DNA of 64,000 nt. Origin: Acanthacorydalis orientalis. Taxonomy: Eukaryota > Arthropoda > Insecta > Megaloptera > Corydalidae. The notes beneath the pieces were generated by a model. It saw nothing but the letters and a program-made list of their open reading frames with translations. It had not been told where the DNA came from and did no database searches. The translations under genes were made by a program, and so were the position numbers. Positions 27,901-40,300 of this stretch are shown here, piece by piece. Each line of letters starts with the position of its first letter. Positions within the stretch are counted from its first letter, which is position 1. The stretch lies in NCBI GenBank assembly GCA_034766995.1, contig CM068313.1:11931512-11995511 (forward strand), written 5' to 3'.

Positions 27901-29327
27901 GATGTTTCGCTTTGATGTCGACACTGATGGTTAGCCAGGATAAACTCATAATTTCTTGCGTTTCGGGTAGATAAAATAGAACCATTTTTCTTCGCCGATC
28001 ACGATATCCAATAAGAAACTCTTCTTTTTATACCTTGCAAGCAAATAAATCGATAGTTTAAACGATTAGCAATGGAATTTTCGGTCAATTCATGTGGCAG
28101 CCATCTTCCTTCTTTCTGGATCTTTTCCATGGCTTGTAAACATCGTGAAATGTTTGATTTATCGACTTCGAGCTGCCGAGCCAATTCTTTGAGTGTTTGA
28201 GCAGGGTTTTCTTCCAATAGAGCTTTCAGTTGTTCATCTTCGAACTTTTTCGATTGACCTGGCCGTTGTTTTTCATAAACGTCACAATCATCACTTTTGA
28301 ATCGTCGAAACCAATCTCTACATACTGTTTCTGATGAAGCAGATTCAACATAAGTTTTCGCAAGCAATTGATGAGATTCAGCTACACTTTTTTTTCAAAT
28401 CAAAGTGGTGTAGAAGTTCACATCGGAAAAACAACTCGTCGCGTTCCATTTTAATTCGGTTATAGAGAAGCACTTGTGTAAACAAAAGATGGCGTCTGAT
28501 GACTGAATTTTAGTGGGAAATGTTTACACTTCAAAATAACATAAGAGACATCTGTCACTGCACACAGCATACGTACCCAGACCCATCTACACGTAAACAG
28601 CGGCTTTCAATACAACCTCCTATTACTTTTTGAATTTATCTTCTTAAAATATCTTTGTAATACATATATGTCTATCAAAAAATATATGATACAAAATTGA
28701 AAAATTGTAATTTTTATAAATACAAGTCATATTTTTGACAACGCATAAGTATAGTAAGGAGATACGAGAGGACAGTCCGGCCTGGGTGGCTGCCTGGACA
28801 GATATGTCATTAAGAGAGTGAATTTCAGTTTTATAAATATTACCCGCCTTTTAGTTGTCATTCAGGGCGGACTTACATCCTCTTCTCGTATCAGTTTTCA
28901 CCAACAAGAAAACTTTTAATGTGTTTTTTATACCTCTGCGCTTTGAATACGACGGTGTTCCCATCGAAATCCGTTTAAGACCGATTCAAATAAAGTAAAA
29001 TCAATTTTGAGCATTTTGATATTGTTCTTCTGTGTAGGAAATGATAAATTTGTGAAAATATGAACCTTTATTTTAGGTTATTATTCGTGGCGAAATGCAG
29101 AAAAAGGAACATGGTTTATACAAGAATTCTGTAACCAATTTAAATCTTATGATAAAATAGAAAATATAGACCTTTTAACGGCACTGACATTCGTTAACAG
29201 ACGAATAGCGTTAGAATATTCTTCTACGACGAGTGATGAAAATAATGACACAAAACAAACTTGTTCGATTTTGAGTACACTGAGGAAACTCGTCTATTTC
29301 GATCCAAAGTCTTTAAATTTGATATAA
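23739..29327 (+). CDS. Effector-type caspase (caspase-3/7-like; drICE/Dcp-1 class)
   Basis: Cysteine protease of apoptosis that cleaves after Asp. Five exons: 23739-23818, 24465-24853, 25829-26004, 26855-26975, 29077-29327, with phases 2, 1, 0, 1, giving 338 aa plus TAA. A basic prodomain of about 90 aa is followed by the large subunit starting at NMSHKKRGLALIFNH. The specificity Arg is in RVGTEKD. The catalytic His is in VVMTHGN and the catalytic Cys in the QACRG pentapeptide split by the CAG|GCA junction. The small subunit has YYSWRNAEKGTWF and ends with LRKLVYFD. All residues needed for activity are present. The last intron (26976-29076) is enlarged by an antisense mariner. The 3' end converges on alkaline phosphatase. 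The first exon context (AAAAATCATGTCG) supports the chosen start. Confidence 0.94.
24882..24942. repeat. (TA)n microsatellite in caspase intron
   Basis: TA tract preceded by a short ACACGCACACGC stretch, about 30 bp after the exon 2 donor. Confidence 0.95.
27346..28620 (-). mobile_element. Mariner transposon, full-length but inactive, in caspase intron 4
   Basis: A 1,275-bp element has 26-bp terminal inverted repeats differing at two positions (GGAAGTTGCATTG.. and, on the other strand, GGAGGTTGTATTG..) and is flanked by TA on both sides. The exact ends are ambiguous by 3 bp. The transposase reads on the minus strand from 28448 (MERDELFF). It is broken by a +1 shift in a run of eight A near 28388 and by further shifts and stops. 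The N-terminal helix-turn-helix (WFRRFKSDD, LARQLEVDKSNISR) and the end (HPAYSPDLASSDYHFF) are clear. The first catalytic Asp motif reads GEEKW instead of GDEKW and the second (normally HDNA-type) is lost, so no active enzyme is possible. Orientation is opposite to the caspase. Confidence 0.93.
28761..28893. repeat. Short inverted-repeat element in caspase intron 4
   Basis: The left arm begins GATACGAGAGGA and continues to AGTCCGGCCTG. The right arm, read on the minus strand, begins GATACGAGAAGAGGA and continues to AGTCCGCCCTG. The arms are about 30 bp with small gaps. They enclose about 70 bp without coding capacity. It looks like a small MITE lying just right of the mariner. I could not fix the target-site duplication. 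Confidence 0.5.
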
Positions 29328-29345
29328 TTTTTTTTATAGATTCAC

Positions 29346-29381
<36 letters not shown>

Positions 29382-30376
29382 TGAATAATTTTTTGCATTT
29401 TGATTTCCATGTCAGTGACACATGGATATGAACATAATATAACAGAAAGACCTCTATTTAACCGATAACAGAGATTCTATTTATATTTAATATATATTTT
29501 CTTATTTTAAGCAAACATATATTTATCTGCAGCTTTTATTAAAACGAGGAACAATATTTTTGTGTATTCGATTACAGTATAACGTGTTATATTTTCTTTT
29601 GAACTATTTTTGTATCATAAATTATATGTGCTTCACACTTTGTTAGACGGGTTTTCTTTCTCTAACAAAGTATGGATTTTTTCATTTGTGTACTTTATAT
29701 TTAAAACTTATTCCATTAACTACTCTTCAAATCTTATAACTGAAATTTTCTTTTATGAAAGTTTCATCAGTAAAATTCAAGTTTATTGATAAAACAGTTT
29801 GTTGTAATAAACAATCATCATAAACATTATTAAGATATAAGCATATTATCTACAATCTCAAACGATTCCAAGTATTAAATAGGTATAATATCTGACAGTT
29901 ATCAGATATATTTATACAAATACAGTTAAATCTCGATAATCCTGATTAAACGGAATCATGGAATGGTCGGATTACCGAAAACTTCAGATTATTCGGAAAA
30001 ATAAGGCGAAATGAAGAAAATCGAACTATGTCATAAATATTAATGTATGTATTGTATACGAATCGTTATTAAATAATACAACTAATAAAATTGAGTACAA
30101 AACTGATGTTTTGATTTTTTTTGTTTGTATAAAATAAATAAATATATATTTGAAAAAAGAAATACTGAATTTTCTTATTCATTAATAATTAATCTATTAG
30201 ATTAAATGCGCATTTGAGAGAAAATTCAAAATAGTTCATGCATGATAGTATATGCATTTCATTTAATAGAAATGTGCAATTATAATTTGAACTTTAAAAA
30301 AGAACTATAGAAAAGTGTAATAAATGAATTTCAAAATGAAACAAGTGTTTATTTTTTAAAAAGATATAATTATTTT

Positions 30377-30427
<51 letters not shown>

Positions 30428-30535
30428 ATATAAAACCAGTAAAAAAATATATATCAATTACATTTTAAGGAAGGGATGTTTAAAAGAGACGAACCGATGA
30501 AATAAAACCCGTTATTTGATATAAACATTTTTGTT
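29328..30535. other. Intergenic DNA between convergent caspase and alkaline phosphatase
   Basis: It contains the caspase 3' UTR, a (TA)n tract at about 29350-29379 and another at 30380-30420. At 29932 it contains a stretch beginning CAGTTAAATCTCGATAATCC, with the form of a pogo/Tigger-type transposon end. No gene was seen. Confidence 0.6.
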
Positions 30536-33500
30536 TTAAATGTATACAAAAAATACAATATATACAATCATAATCCAAATACTATTGAAATTAAGACATG
30601 CATTGCTTCTATTTGATACGAGGTACATTTGTTTTCCTACAACATATTCGTCGGAAACCATATTATCTAATTCTTCGTTCTGATCACACACACGGCCTTT
30701 ACATAGTTTAGTAATATTTTTTATCACCTTTCGTTCCGTTTTAACAATTTTAGGTTTTGGTTCACAGACTTTTGGCACGCATTCACACCTTGATGCATAC
30801 ATACCGAGGCATGCTGAATATGAAATGGCGTGCGGTATGTATGTCTGATCGATTGTGCCCGAAAAAAGGATTGTGTCGAGTGGTCCCAAAGCGTACACGT
30901 GAACATCCTCTCCCCCATGTGCCGCCCAATTACGTGGCGCGACTGCCTTTTGAATTATGTCATGTGGCTTTGAAGGGATTTTTGATGTCCTCGGATTATT
31001 ATATCCCGGTCCTGATGTATACAGTAATGTCGTGTACGGTAATTTATCGATATCAGACACGGCACTATCAAAACCTAAACGTAAAAATTACAATCAATTA
31101 TCCGGAGTTTCTTATATTTGAAGGAAATCGTGTTGAAAAAGTTGAAACATTTCTTAGATTCTTAATTGAATGTGTTATATTAGCTAATATTTTTTTGTGA
31201 CCGTGAAAGATTATAAAGGACATCACGTTTGACATCATGCTCATCCTTAATAAAACTGTTTTTGTCTAAGTAAAAAACTGTTTAGTTTCTACATTTTAAA
31301 ATATATACAAAATTCTATACCAAAAATAGGATTCCCTTTCACGGTTCCATAACCACCAAATTTCAGTACATGCGAGTGGTCAGCTGTCACAATAATTAAT
31401 GTTTCTTTTGGATCTACTAATTCTAATACTGTATTGACTGCAGAATCTAGCTCGAGTGTCTCATCCAATGCTCTATAAGCGTTATTATAATGATGTGCGT
31501 GATCGATTCTTCCTCCTAGAACGAACATCAAAATTCAAATCAGATTTACAAGAAAATCCACATTTTCAGTTAGTTATGTTCTAGTTATTTGTATTTAAAG
31601 ATCTAGTAACCTCAGTATTTTTTTAAAATCTACACTTAATTTTCATACTTCTTTATGAAGATGTTTTGATTGATTTTTCATGGTCAACTACGATCCTGTG
31701 ATAATTTTTATAATGACAAGCTGAACAGGATTATATTTGTAACAGTTGATAACTATGAATTTTAATTTTCAATTTGTTTTAAATTAATTTTTAATTTATC
31801 TTGAATTAATTTAGTTATTCCGATTGTTATTTTTAAAGAAGAATTACCTTCCACAAAAAGAAAAAATCCTTTTGCACGCTTCTCGAGTATTTCTAAAGCA
31901 GTTTTTGTCATTTCGGCAAGAGACGGATCTCCTGTCAATGATTTATCTCTATCGGCATTAAAATCCATATGTGAATATGAAAACAAGCCTGTTGAAAAAA
32001 TATTTATTAGATATTTGCATAAAAATTCATATAAGAGTCAAATATATATTATTTTATTATATAAACGATTTTATTTTTCAATTCTTTCTAATTTAACAGA
32101 TTTGTGATTGTATCCGGACATTCAACAAAAATGAAAATTTGCGCTGTTCATCTATTTGATAACAATAATTAAACTAACCTAATAAGTAATCAGTGGTCGA
32201 AGTATTGACCCGTTGTAATTCACTCCTAGTCGATACATATTCAGCAGTTACGTTTTGTTTCTTTTTGTCTCGAATCCAATCTGTAATCAAATTTCTTCCG
32301 TCCAGTCTTCTACCTTCTTTAGTTGGTTCTTCTGTATCGAGAGTGACGGCAGATACGAAATGTCTTCGACCGCCGCCCAGAATTACCTACAATTAAGTTA
32401 GATTGACACTTAAACATAAAGTAAGTATTATAAATCTCTAAATATACAAAAACAAAAATTTTATTCATACAATTTCTAAACCCAGTCATCTAGAAAAATA
32501 AATCTAGTGTCAAGTGCATAAAATAAACTAAAGTTCTCTATCAAGTATCTGTAATTTTTAAAATTGAGAATTGTTGCTCACATTAATATTTTTCCCGGGT
32601 TCATCTTCTACTAACTGTCTCGCAATATCTTTACACAATCTTCGAGATGTCGCTGGTACACGACTGTCGTCTTCCCAATATCTTGAAGGGGAATGTGCGT
32701 AAAATGCGGCTGGAGTCGCATGTGTTATCCGCGTGTTTGTTACAATTCCAGTAGCTTTACCTGTACCGAAATGTAAGAAAACCAAATAATATATTTCACA
32801 GATTTCAACAGTGCATTTCATAATTAAATTAAAATAATTTAAATCTATATTTTTTTATACATAAAGTGTTGACAAACAGTTACGATGATGATAAATGCAT
32901 TTGTAAAAGAAAAAAGGAAGGAAAAATAATTAAATATCCAAAACTCTAACCATACTTTGAAATAAAACATATATCCGTTGGATTTATTGTACGCAACAGT
33001 GTTAACTAAAATTGTTTTTAGAAAAACATTCTTTAACGTTTTGTATACAACATGGACATCATTAAAAATACAATATTCCCACGAAAACATAATTATCGTC
33101 CACATCCGCTTTTATCTAATTATGAAAATATCTTCTTTTGATGTATTAAAAGAAATGTGTGTACCTTGTTGCTGTGCCCAAGTCAATATTGACGAAGCCA
33201 TCGAATCGAAGCTCGAGAAGCAATCTTGGAAACGTGCCGAAGCGTCCAATCCAAGTGTCTCATAACGGGCTTTAACGCCACAACTGATTGCTGTCGCACA
33301 CGCAGAAGAGTCACCAATCTGTGCGTCCACGTTGTAAGTCTAATATGAAAAAAATATGGATGTTATCTCGTTGGAAACGTTCTGCTGTTTTTTTTTAATA
33401 AAAAACGAATATAGGATTCAGTTTAGGCTTCCACATGAAAGTATTAAAAAACGCAAAAAATCATGTTATTTTCTATTTAGTACTTTAGTTCAATTGTATT

Positions 33501-33598
33501 TTAGTAATGAATTAAACTGAAATACTAAATAAAAAATAAGATGATTTTTTAATTCTTGCGTTTTTTTAATACTTTCGTGTGGAAGCCTAAACTGAATC

Positions 33599-33644
<46 letters not shown>

Positions 33645-35780
33645 TAATAAATGTATGTTGAAAAACTAATTTTTTATAATATTAAGTATCATACTCGTAT
33701 GTCATTATTTTTAAGTTTTCTCTATTTATTAAACAATGGATATACGGCGAGTTTCATTTATTTTCAGAGAAGAATTTGATATATTACTGATCATTCGACA
33801 AATCGCTGGTTAATATCTTAACGGATTCGAATTTCGAATCGTTACAAAACAGTAATTAGAAATTGAATGTTCATAATATATTTATTTTTTTAGTATATTT
33901 TGATTCACTGCTTCAGCTTATTAGTGCTTATCTAATCAGACTTGTAAATAAATTATAATTATTTTATATCATACACAAAGATATCATATCTCGTATATTT
34001 TAGAAATTTTATTTCATTCAATATCGTTACGTGTTGTTCGCCAGATTGTTGTATTATTTTCACGTCTACTGTTTATTTTTCTATATTTAAATAAAACCAT
34101 TATCTTAAAAAGGAAAGCAAAACCTTTAAAAACCGTCAACTAGTCCTTCATACAAATTAATAAGAAAAAAATGGACGATCAAGCGGATACAAGTGTATTT
34201 AAATCATTTAGGTAAATATAAATGAGATTTACAAATAATTATTTAATCTGTTCTGTTTTTTTTTTAATGTCAAGTTAACTATTCGTAAAGTGTTATAATT
34301 TGTTTTATTTAAATATTAGACATTCTAACAATAGTTTATATTTAATGACAATCGTTTCCTTTAAGACTCTTTCATTGTTTTTCAATTATTTTTTTATAAT
34401 TTTTGTCCAAATTCAACATTCCATAAAACAATGGCTAATCTAGTTCGTTTTTGTTTCTGCTTCTTTAAAATACTTTTGTGTATTTCCATTTTTTCATGTT
34501 TGTTTCTTCTTTCTCATTAAAAATATTTTTAAATGATTATAATACTTTGTATGCCATTAAATATTACTGTGCGGCTGGCGTTAAGTCATATGTGTAATTA
34601 TTTCAAGTATAGTATAATCAAATGGTTTTCAGAGATATGATAGAGGAAAGAGCACACCAGAGAGCTATACCCGTACCGCTAACAACGAACGATGAAAACT
34701 ATCTTATAAGTCATAAAAGTCATGGACTCGCAATTATTTTTAATAATATAAGTTTTAATAACGAAGATATTCATAAAAATAATGCCAGCTGTGAAGACAT
34801 AAATCGTTTATATACCGTTTTAAGGGAATTGGGTTTCAATATACAATTGTATAAGGATTATGAGTTTCGTGAAATACACGATACGATAGAGGAAGGTAAC
34901 GTCTCATTTATTTATTGAAATTGAGTAGTATTAATAACAAATTTGCTTATCGCAAGCAGTTACTTAAATAATCAGTTAAGATATGGCCATAATCTTTTTT
35001 TCACATGATAATATAGTTTAACTACAATAAATGTGTAAACCATTACATAATCGATATTATATAATTGATTTGATTTTTTTTTCATTTTCTGTAGTTGCGG
35101 CTGCAGATCATAGTGAGTGTAATTGCCTACTGGTAATAGTACTCACCGTACAAGGAAGTGATAGTATTTACGCCAAAGATATACAGTATCCTACAGATTA
35201 TATATGGCGACCATTCACAAAATGTGAATCACTTGTAGGAAAACCAAAATTATTTATCATTCAGGTACGTGAAGTAGTTACATACGATAGGGATTGTCGA
35301 ATAAGATAAATTAAAAATAAGTTTGAAACGTCTTTGTATGTACTTTGTTCGTATTTAATACTTATTTTGTTTCTGTCGTTTTGTGTACATCTCAAATTAA
35401 AATACGGATCGATAATAATATATAATATTTTGAAATAATTGTTGTCATAACGGATATTTCATCTAAAATTATACCGAAAGATTGAAAAAACTGCCATTAA
35501 TTGTTAAGATCATTAATGAATCAAAGTGAATAAAAATGTAACATCTTATTTTTTAGGCAAGTTCAGCACCAGTTAAAAAGTATCATCGAACAGTAACAGA
35601 TTCGGTACCAAAAATGTATTCAATTCCCAAAATGGCCGATTTATTGATATTGAAATCAAAATTTCCAGGTTAGCAAATAGTAAGATTATTTTCTTAATGT
35701 AACCATTTATAATAATATATATTCTTAGATATTGTCGTAGATATATACAAAACGTAACTAAATATCTAAAATAATTATTT

Positions 35781-35817
<37 letters not shown>

Positions 35818-35982
35818 TTATGTATGTAAAGAGTAACTAACAATTATTAAATATTATAAATATTACAATGATGTTACTATCAAATGTGTGATTTTTTTGT
35901 TTTAAACAAATACAAAAATGAGGTTAAATGTTAATATTTAAATTGTACTTATTAAATGCATAGTAATCAAATTTAAAACAAG

Positions 35983-36032
<50 letters not shown>

Positions 36033-37278
36033 AATAACAGTTTCATATTAAACGTTGATTACGAAAAAAGATGTATTTGTATAAAAGAATAAAGTCGACA
36101 CAATCAAACACAAAAACCGGTATCGACTTACTTAAGTAATTATGGAATTCAAACTTGAGTACATAGATCCTGAATAGCGAATAAAATGGCATATATAGGT
36201 GCTACTATTAAATTAATAACTATTCATGTGAAGATTTAAACATACAATTTATATCAATAAAATTTGATTAATTCATTCATTCACAACACTTATATGTATT
36301 AGACAGTGACGAATTTATAGTTTGCAGGATCCTGCGCGCATTTATTTTTTGTCTGGTTGATTATGTGAATGTATTTTAATAAATACGGTGTTTAGAAATG
36401 GAAATAAAGTAGATAATTATAGATTTAAAAAAAGATGATCGTTTTATAAAAGCTATTGATTTTTTTAATATTGCACACATATTATAATTAATGTTGTTGA
36501 GTAACAAAAATGCTAGCTCGTTGCTTAGCAATCGTATAGATATATAGCTAAGAATGCTCTGATTCATTTATATTTCATACCGAATCAAACAATCTTGTTC
36601 AAATATTCAGCGGGCACATAAATACTCAGATTACTGTAAATACTGAAATTAAAATCTTTTCAATCTTTCCACAATTCTGTTTAAGTTGTTTATAAACATA
36701 GAAATAAGGACTAATACGTGATTGTCCTATTTCTAACAAAGTTAACGTTTCCGCTTAATACATTTCTTTGTTAAATTACAACGTTTCACGTTTACTACAA
36801 AGCGTAAATAGTTCTATATACTTTATAGCTGCTTCTTTCTGCTTTTCTTTTTTCCAGAATGATCTATTATTTTGTCATAACTTAAATCTTGCAATGAAAA
36901 TCTTCAGATTTTTAAAATCGTTAGAGTCAGGTGCTCCTGAGATATATTTGAACGCAAATAAATTTGTCTCTCTTTAAAGTAAACAATGAATCATATTTTA
37001 ACCTCAAATTCGAAATATTTTGTGTGGAGTAGATTTTAAAAATTGTTCCAAAATTTGAAAATTCGACACGTGAGCAATAAATAACGATCTTATAAATCAC
37101 AATTGGAGATTTTGCACTCCAAAATTGCTATTATTATGAGAACGTTGATAATTAAGTACATTTTTATTTTCTTAGAATTTGAGACCCCTTGCTTATTTTT
37201 TGCATGTATTATGTTTAACTGTAAATCCGCAGTTATTAGTAAAATTAAAATGAAATATTAATAAAAAATGCCTTATGT

Positions 37279-37331
<53 letters not shown>

Positions 37332-40300
37332 AATATGCGTATGTACAAAGTCAGTAGAAGAATAAAAATTAGATATAGTTCATTTGAACGAAACGTTTCA
37401 ATATATAAATCGAATATTCTATATTGTTTGAAGAAAAGTATTTGACTAGTGTATTCTTCCTGTACTCACACCTTCTACCTGTAGTATATCATACCTGCAA
37501 CACCCTTACCTAGGGAATTGAAACATGAGTTGTTAATGCCAGAACAATGCAACGTCTTTAGACAGGACACGGAAGCATAGAAAGATGTATGTTGGGAATA
37601 ACAAGAAGAAATAAGAAAATTATGAGATAGATACGAAAACAAACTGGAGTCACAATCATAATAATAATAGTGAAGAGTTTGAAATGGAAATGACCGAGAC
37701 ATATAGCAAGAGGAGGAAACAATCGATAGACAAAAAAAATATTGATTGGGAACCAAAAAATTTAAAAAGACTCAGAAAAAGACCAATGAACTGATAGGAT
37801 AATAACATAAAAAAAATATCGAAAATTTATAGAAAATGGAGTCATTGAATCGTTTGCATTGGAAAATTTTGTAAAATGCCTTCGTCCAGCAGTGAATCAA
37901 ATGAAGCTGCTATTACTGATGAGGATCCGTATGTATAATCAAAAAGGTGTAAACTGTTTTGTCGAACGTTTATTAATAAGAAAAAACGTTATTTTATTGT
38001 TTAAAATAATAGGTAAATTAATGAAAAAAAAAATTTTAAATCAATACAAAAGTCATTCAAAGTTACAAGAATGAAAGATGTATACTACCTGCTAAAAAAT
38101 GATGAATTATTTTATAAATAGAACTGAATTTATAAATAGAGAACAGAAATAGAAAAACATATTTTTGTAATTACCATTAATAACAACTTTCAGTCTATTA
38201 ATAAGTTAAATCTATTTCGGAAAAAAAATCACTATAGTTTTCTTTTTCAGAAACACATTTTATCCGTTCGTTCTGCACTGTATTCTCAGAGTTTGATCGC
38301 AAACAGCACCATCTCCTTATGTTATTAACATTCTTGAACGATCGTCTTCACCAGTTGTATAATTTTAATAAGGATGAAAATGTTAATAATAATTACAGTA
38401 TTTCATATAATTATGTAATACAGAGTACACTTACGCGACTTTTATATTTTAATAATAAAAGAAGCAGTAGTCAGTCGGACATTGCAGAGTAACAACACGA
38501 TCTGGTTGGAATTTTTTTGTATTTTTATTCATTGAGTCATTATGTATAAACGTATAAATATCTACGTGTACTCGAGATAAATATGATGATATTTGTAGAA
38601 TATATATTGAAATATATTTGTAATTTAAATGCATTTATTCGATTATTTTATATTTTACGAACTGTCTTTATTTTCTTGAAGGTTCGGTAAAAATCGAACT
38701 TTTTAGAAGTATTAAACTAGGTTATAAATATTTAATGAAATGTTAAGGAAATCAATTTATATCTATATTAATTTTATAAATGGAATAATATAAACCTTGG
38801 CCATTGCAAGAGCTGGAAATTTATCCCAGACTAGATCGGTTTCTTCTCCTTTTTATTTTCTAAATGGTTCAGTAAAAATCGAACTTTTTAGAATTATTAA
38901 ACTACATTATAAATATTTAATGAATTGTTAAGAAAATCAGTTTATTTCTATATTAATTTTATAAATAGAATAATATAAACCTTGGCCATTGCAAGAGCTG
39001 GAAATTTATCCCAGACTAGATCGGTTTCTTCTCCATTTCTGTTCACTCGTTGACCTTGTAAAATTCGCGCAGCAGCTAATGTGCTCGGTCCCATACCATC
39101 GCCAACGAAGAGGATCACGTTTTTAGCTACGTGGTTCGTTTTCGAATCAATATTTGTACAAGGATTGTTACATGAATGCTCAATCCCTGCAGAATCTAAA
39201 CGTCGTTCGATTGCATTTCGTGCTGAACTGTACCATATTTGTTTTTCTGTAAAAAAATGTATCTATTAAAATAAAATTATCAGAGTTGTGTCATGAAAAA
39301 TAAAAACGAAATCTATATTAAACATGTTTTACTTTAATGAGATTAATTTTCAAATATTATCTTAACATTAGAATACTTAAATTTATCTAACATTAGAACT
39401 AATCTTAACATTAGAAATTTTAGAATAGTTTACACTCATTGCTAGTATGTTTTACTGAAACGTGTATTTATATAAAGTTTGATTCATTTTTTATCTTCAA
39501 AATGTTTGATTATAAATTTTAATACACACGAGTGAATGTATTCATTTTAACCCATTTTTAATCTCAATTTAGGATCAATGTTTTTTTGAAATGTCATACC
39601 AAATGAATATTTGAAATAGCAACAATGTTAATAACTATTTACTTTTAACTTTTTTTTTGGATGTCATAACAACGTTATATTTTAGCTTATTCTGTAGCTG
39701 TTAAACCAATGAACACTGTAAACTGTAATTGACGTTTATAAATTTAAAAAAAAAAGAAATCGTTCATTTTAGATTGTTGTTTGTATGCACTTCAATGGCG
39801 AGTCCATCATCTTCAGAGCTCTAAGATACCGCAAAATATGTGGAATAAAAAATCTCAAGATTTTTCTCCATCTTAATGCTCTGAGGATGATTGTATTTCC
39901 ATTGAAATAACACTTAAAAATACCAATTATATTAAAAATTATTAAAAATGTGCAATAATCAATTATTGAATAGTTATGATCAGAAACATTTTCTGAGGTT
40001 AGTGGAGAAGTGAAAAATCCATTTATGAAAATAAATTTAGTGTCACTGTGCCAAAATCTATATTTTTAATCAGTGACATTTGTATTGAAGGGGAATTAAA
40101 TACTAGTTATGTTATAAATGATTCGAAACGAATTCACTCTCAAACTATGTGTAACAAAATCCATTAATGAGTACAATAAATATTTTTGTGTATACCGCCT
40201 TTATCGTTTATATTTCACATGATAAAATTCTGTTAATAGAATCCACATAAGCATTATGCAAAAACTATTTGCAAGTTTCTTCATTATTACCAAATAAAAA

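Noticed and set aside
30757..31200. 147-codon plus-strand open frame
   Set aside because: It is the antisense shadow of alkaline phosphatase exon 8, which has full family motifs on the minus strand.
36858..36977. Exon-like stretch after a strong acceptor (NDLLFCHNLNLAMKI) as the true last exon of the pseudo-caspase
   Set aside because: In the phase required by exon 4 it stops at the second codon, and the similarity is weak; kept only as a possible relic in the findings.
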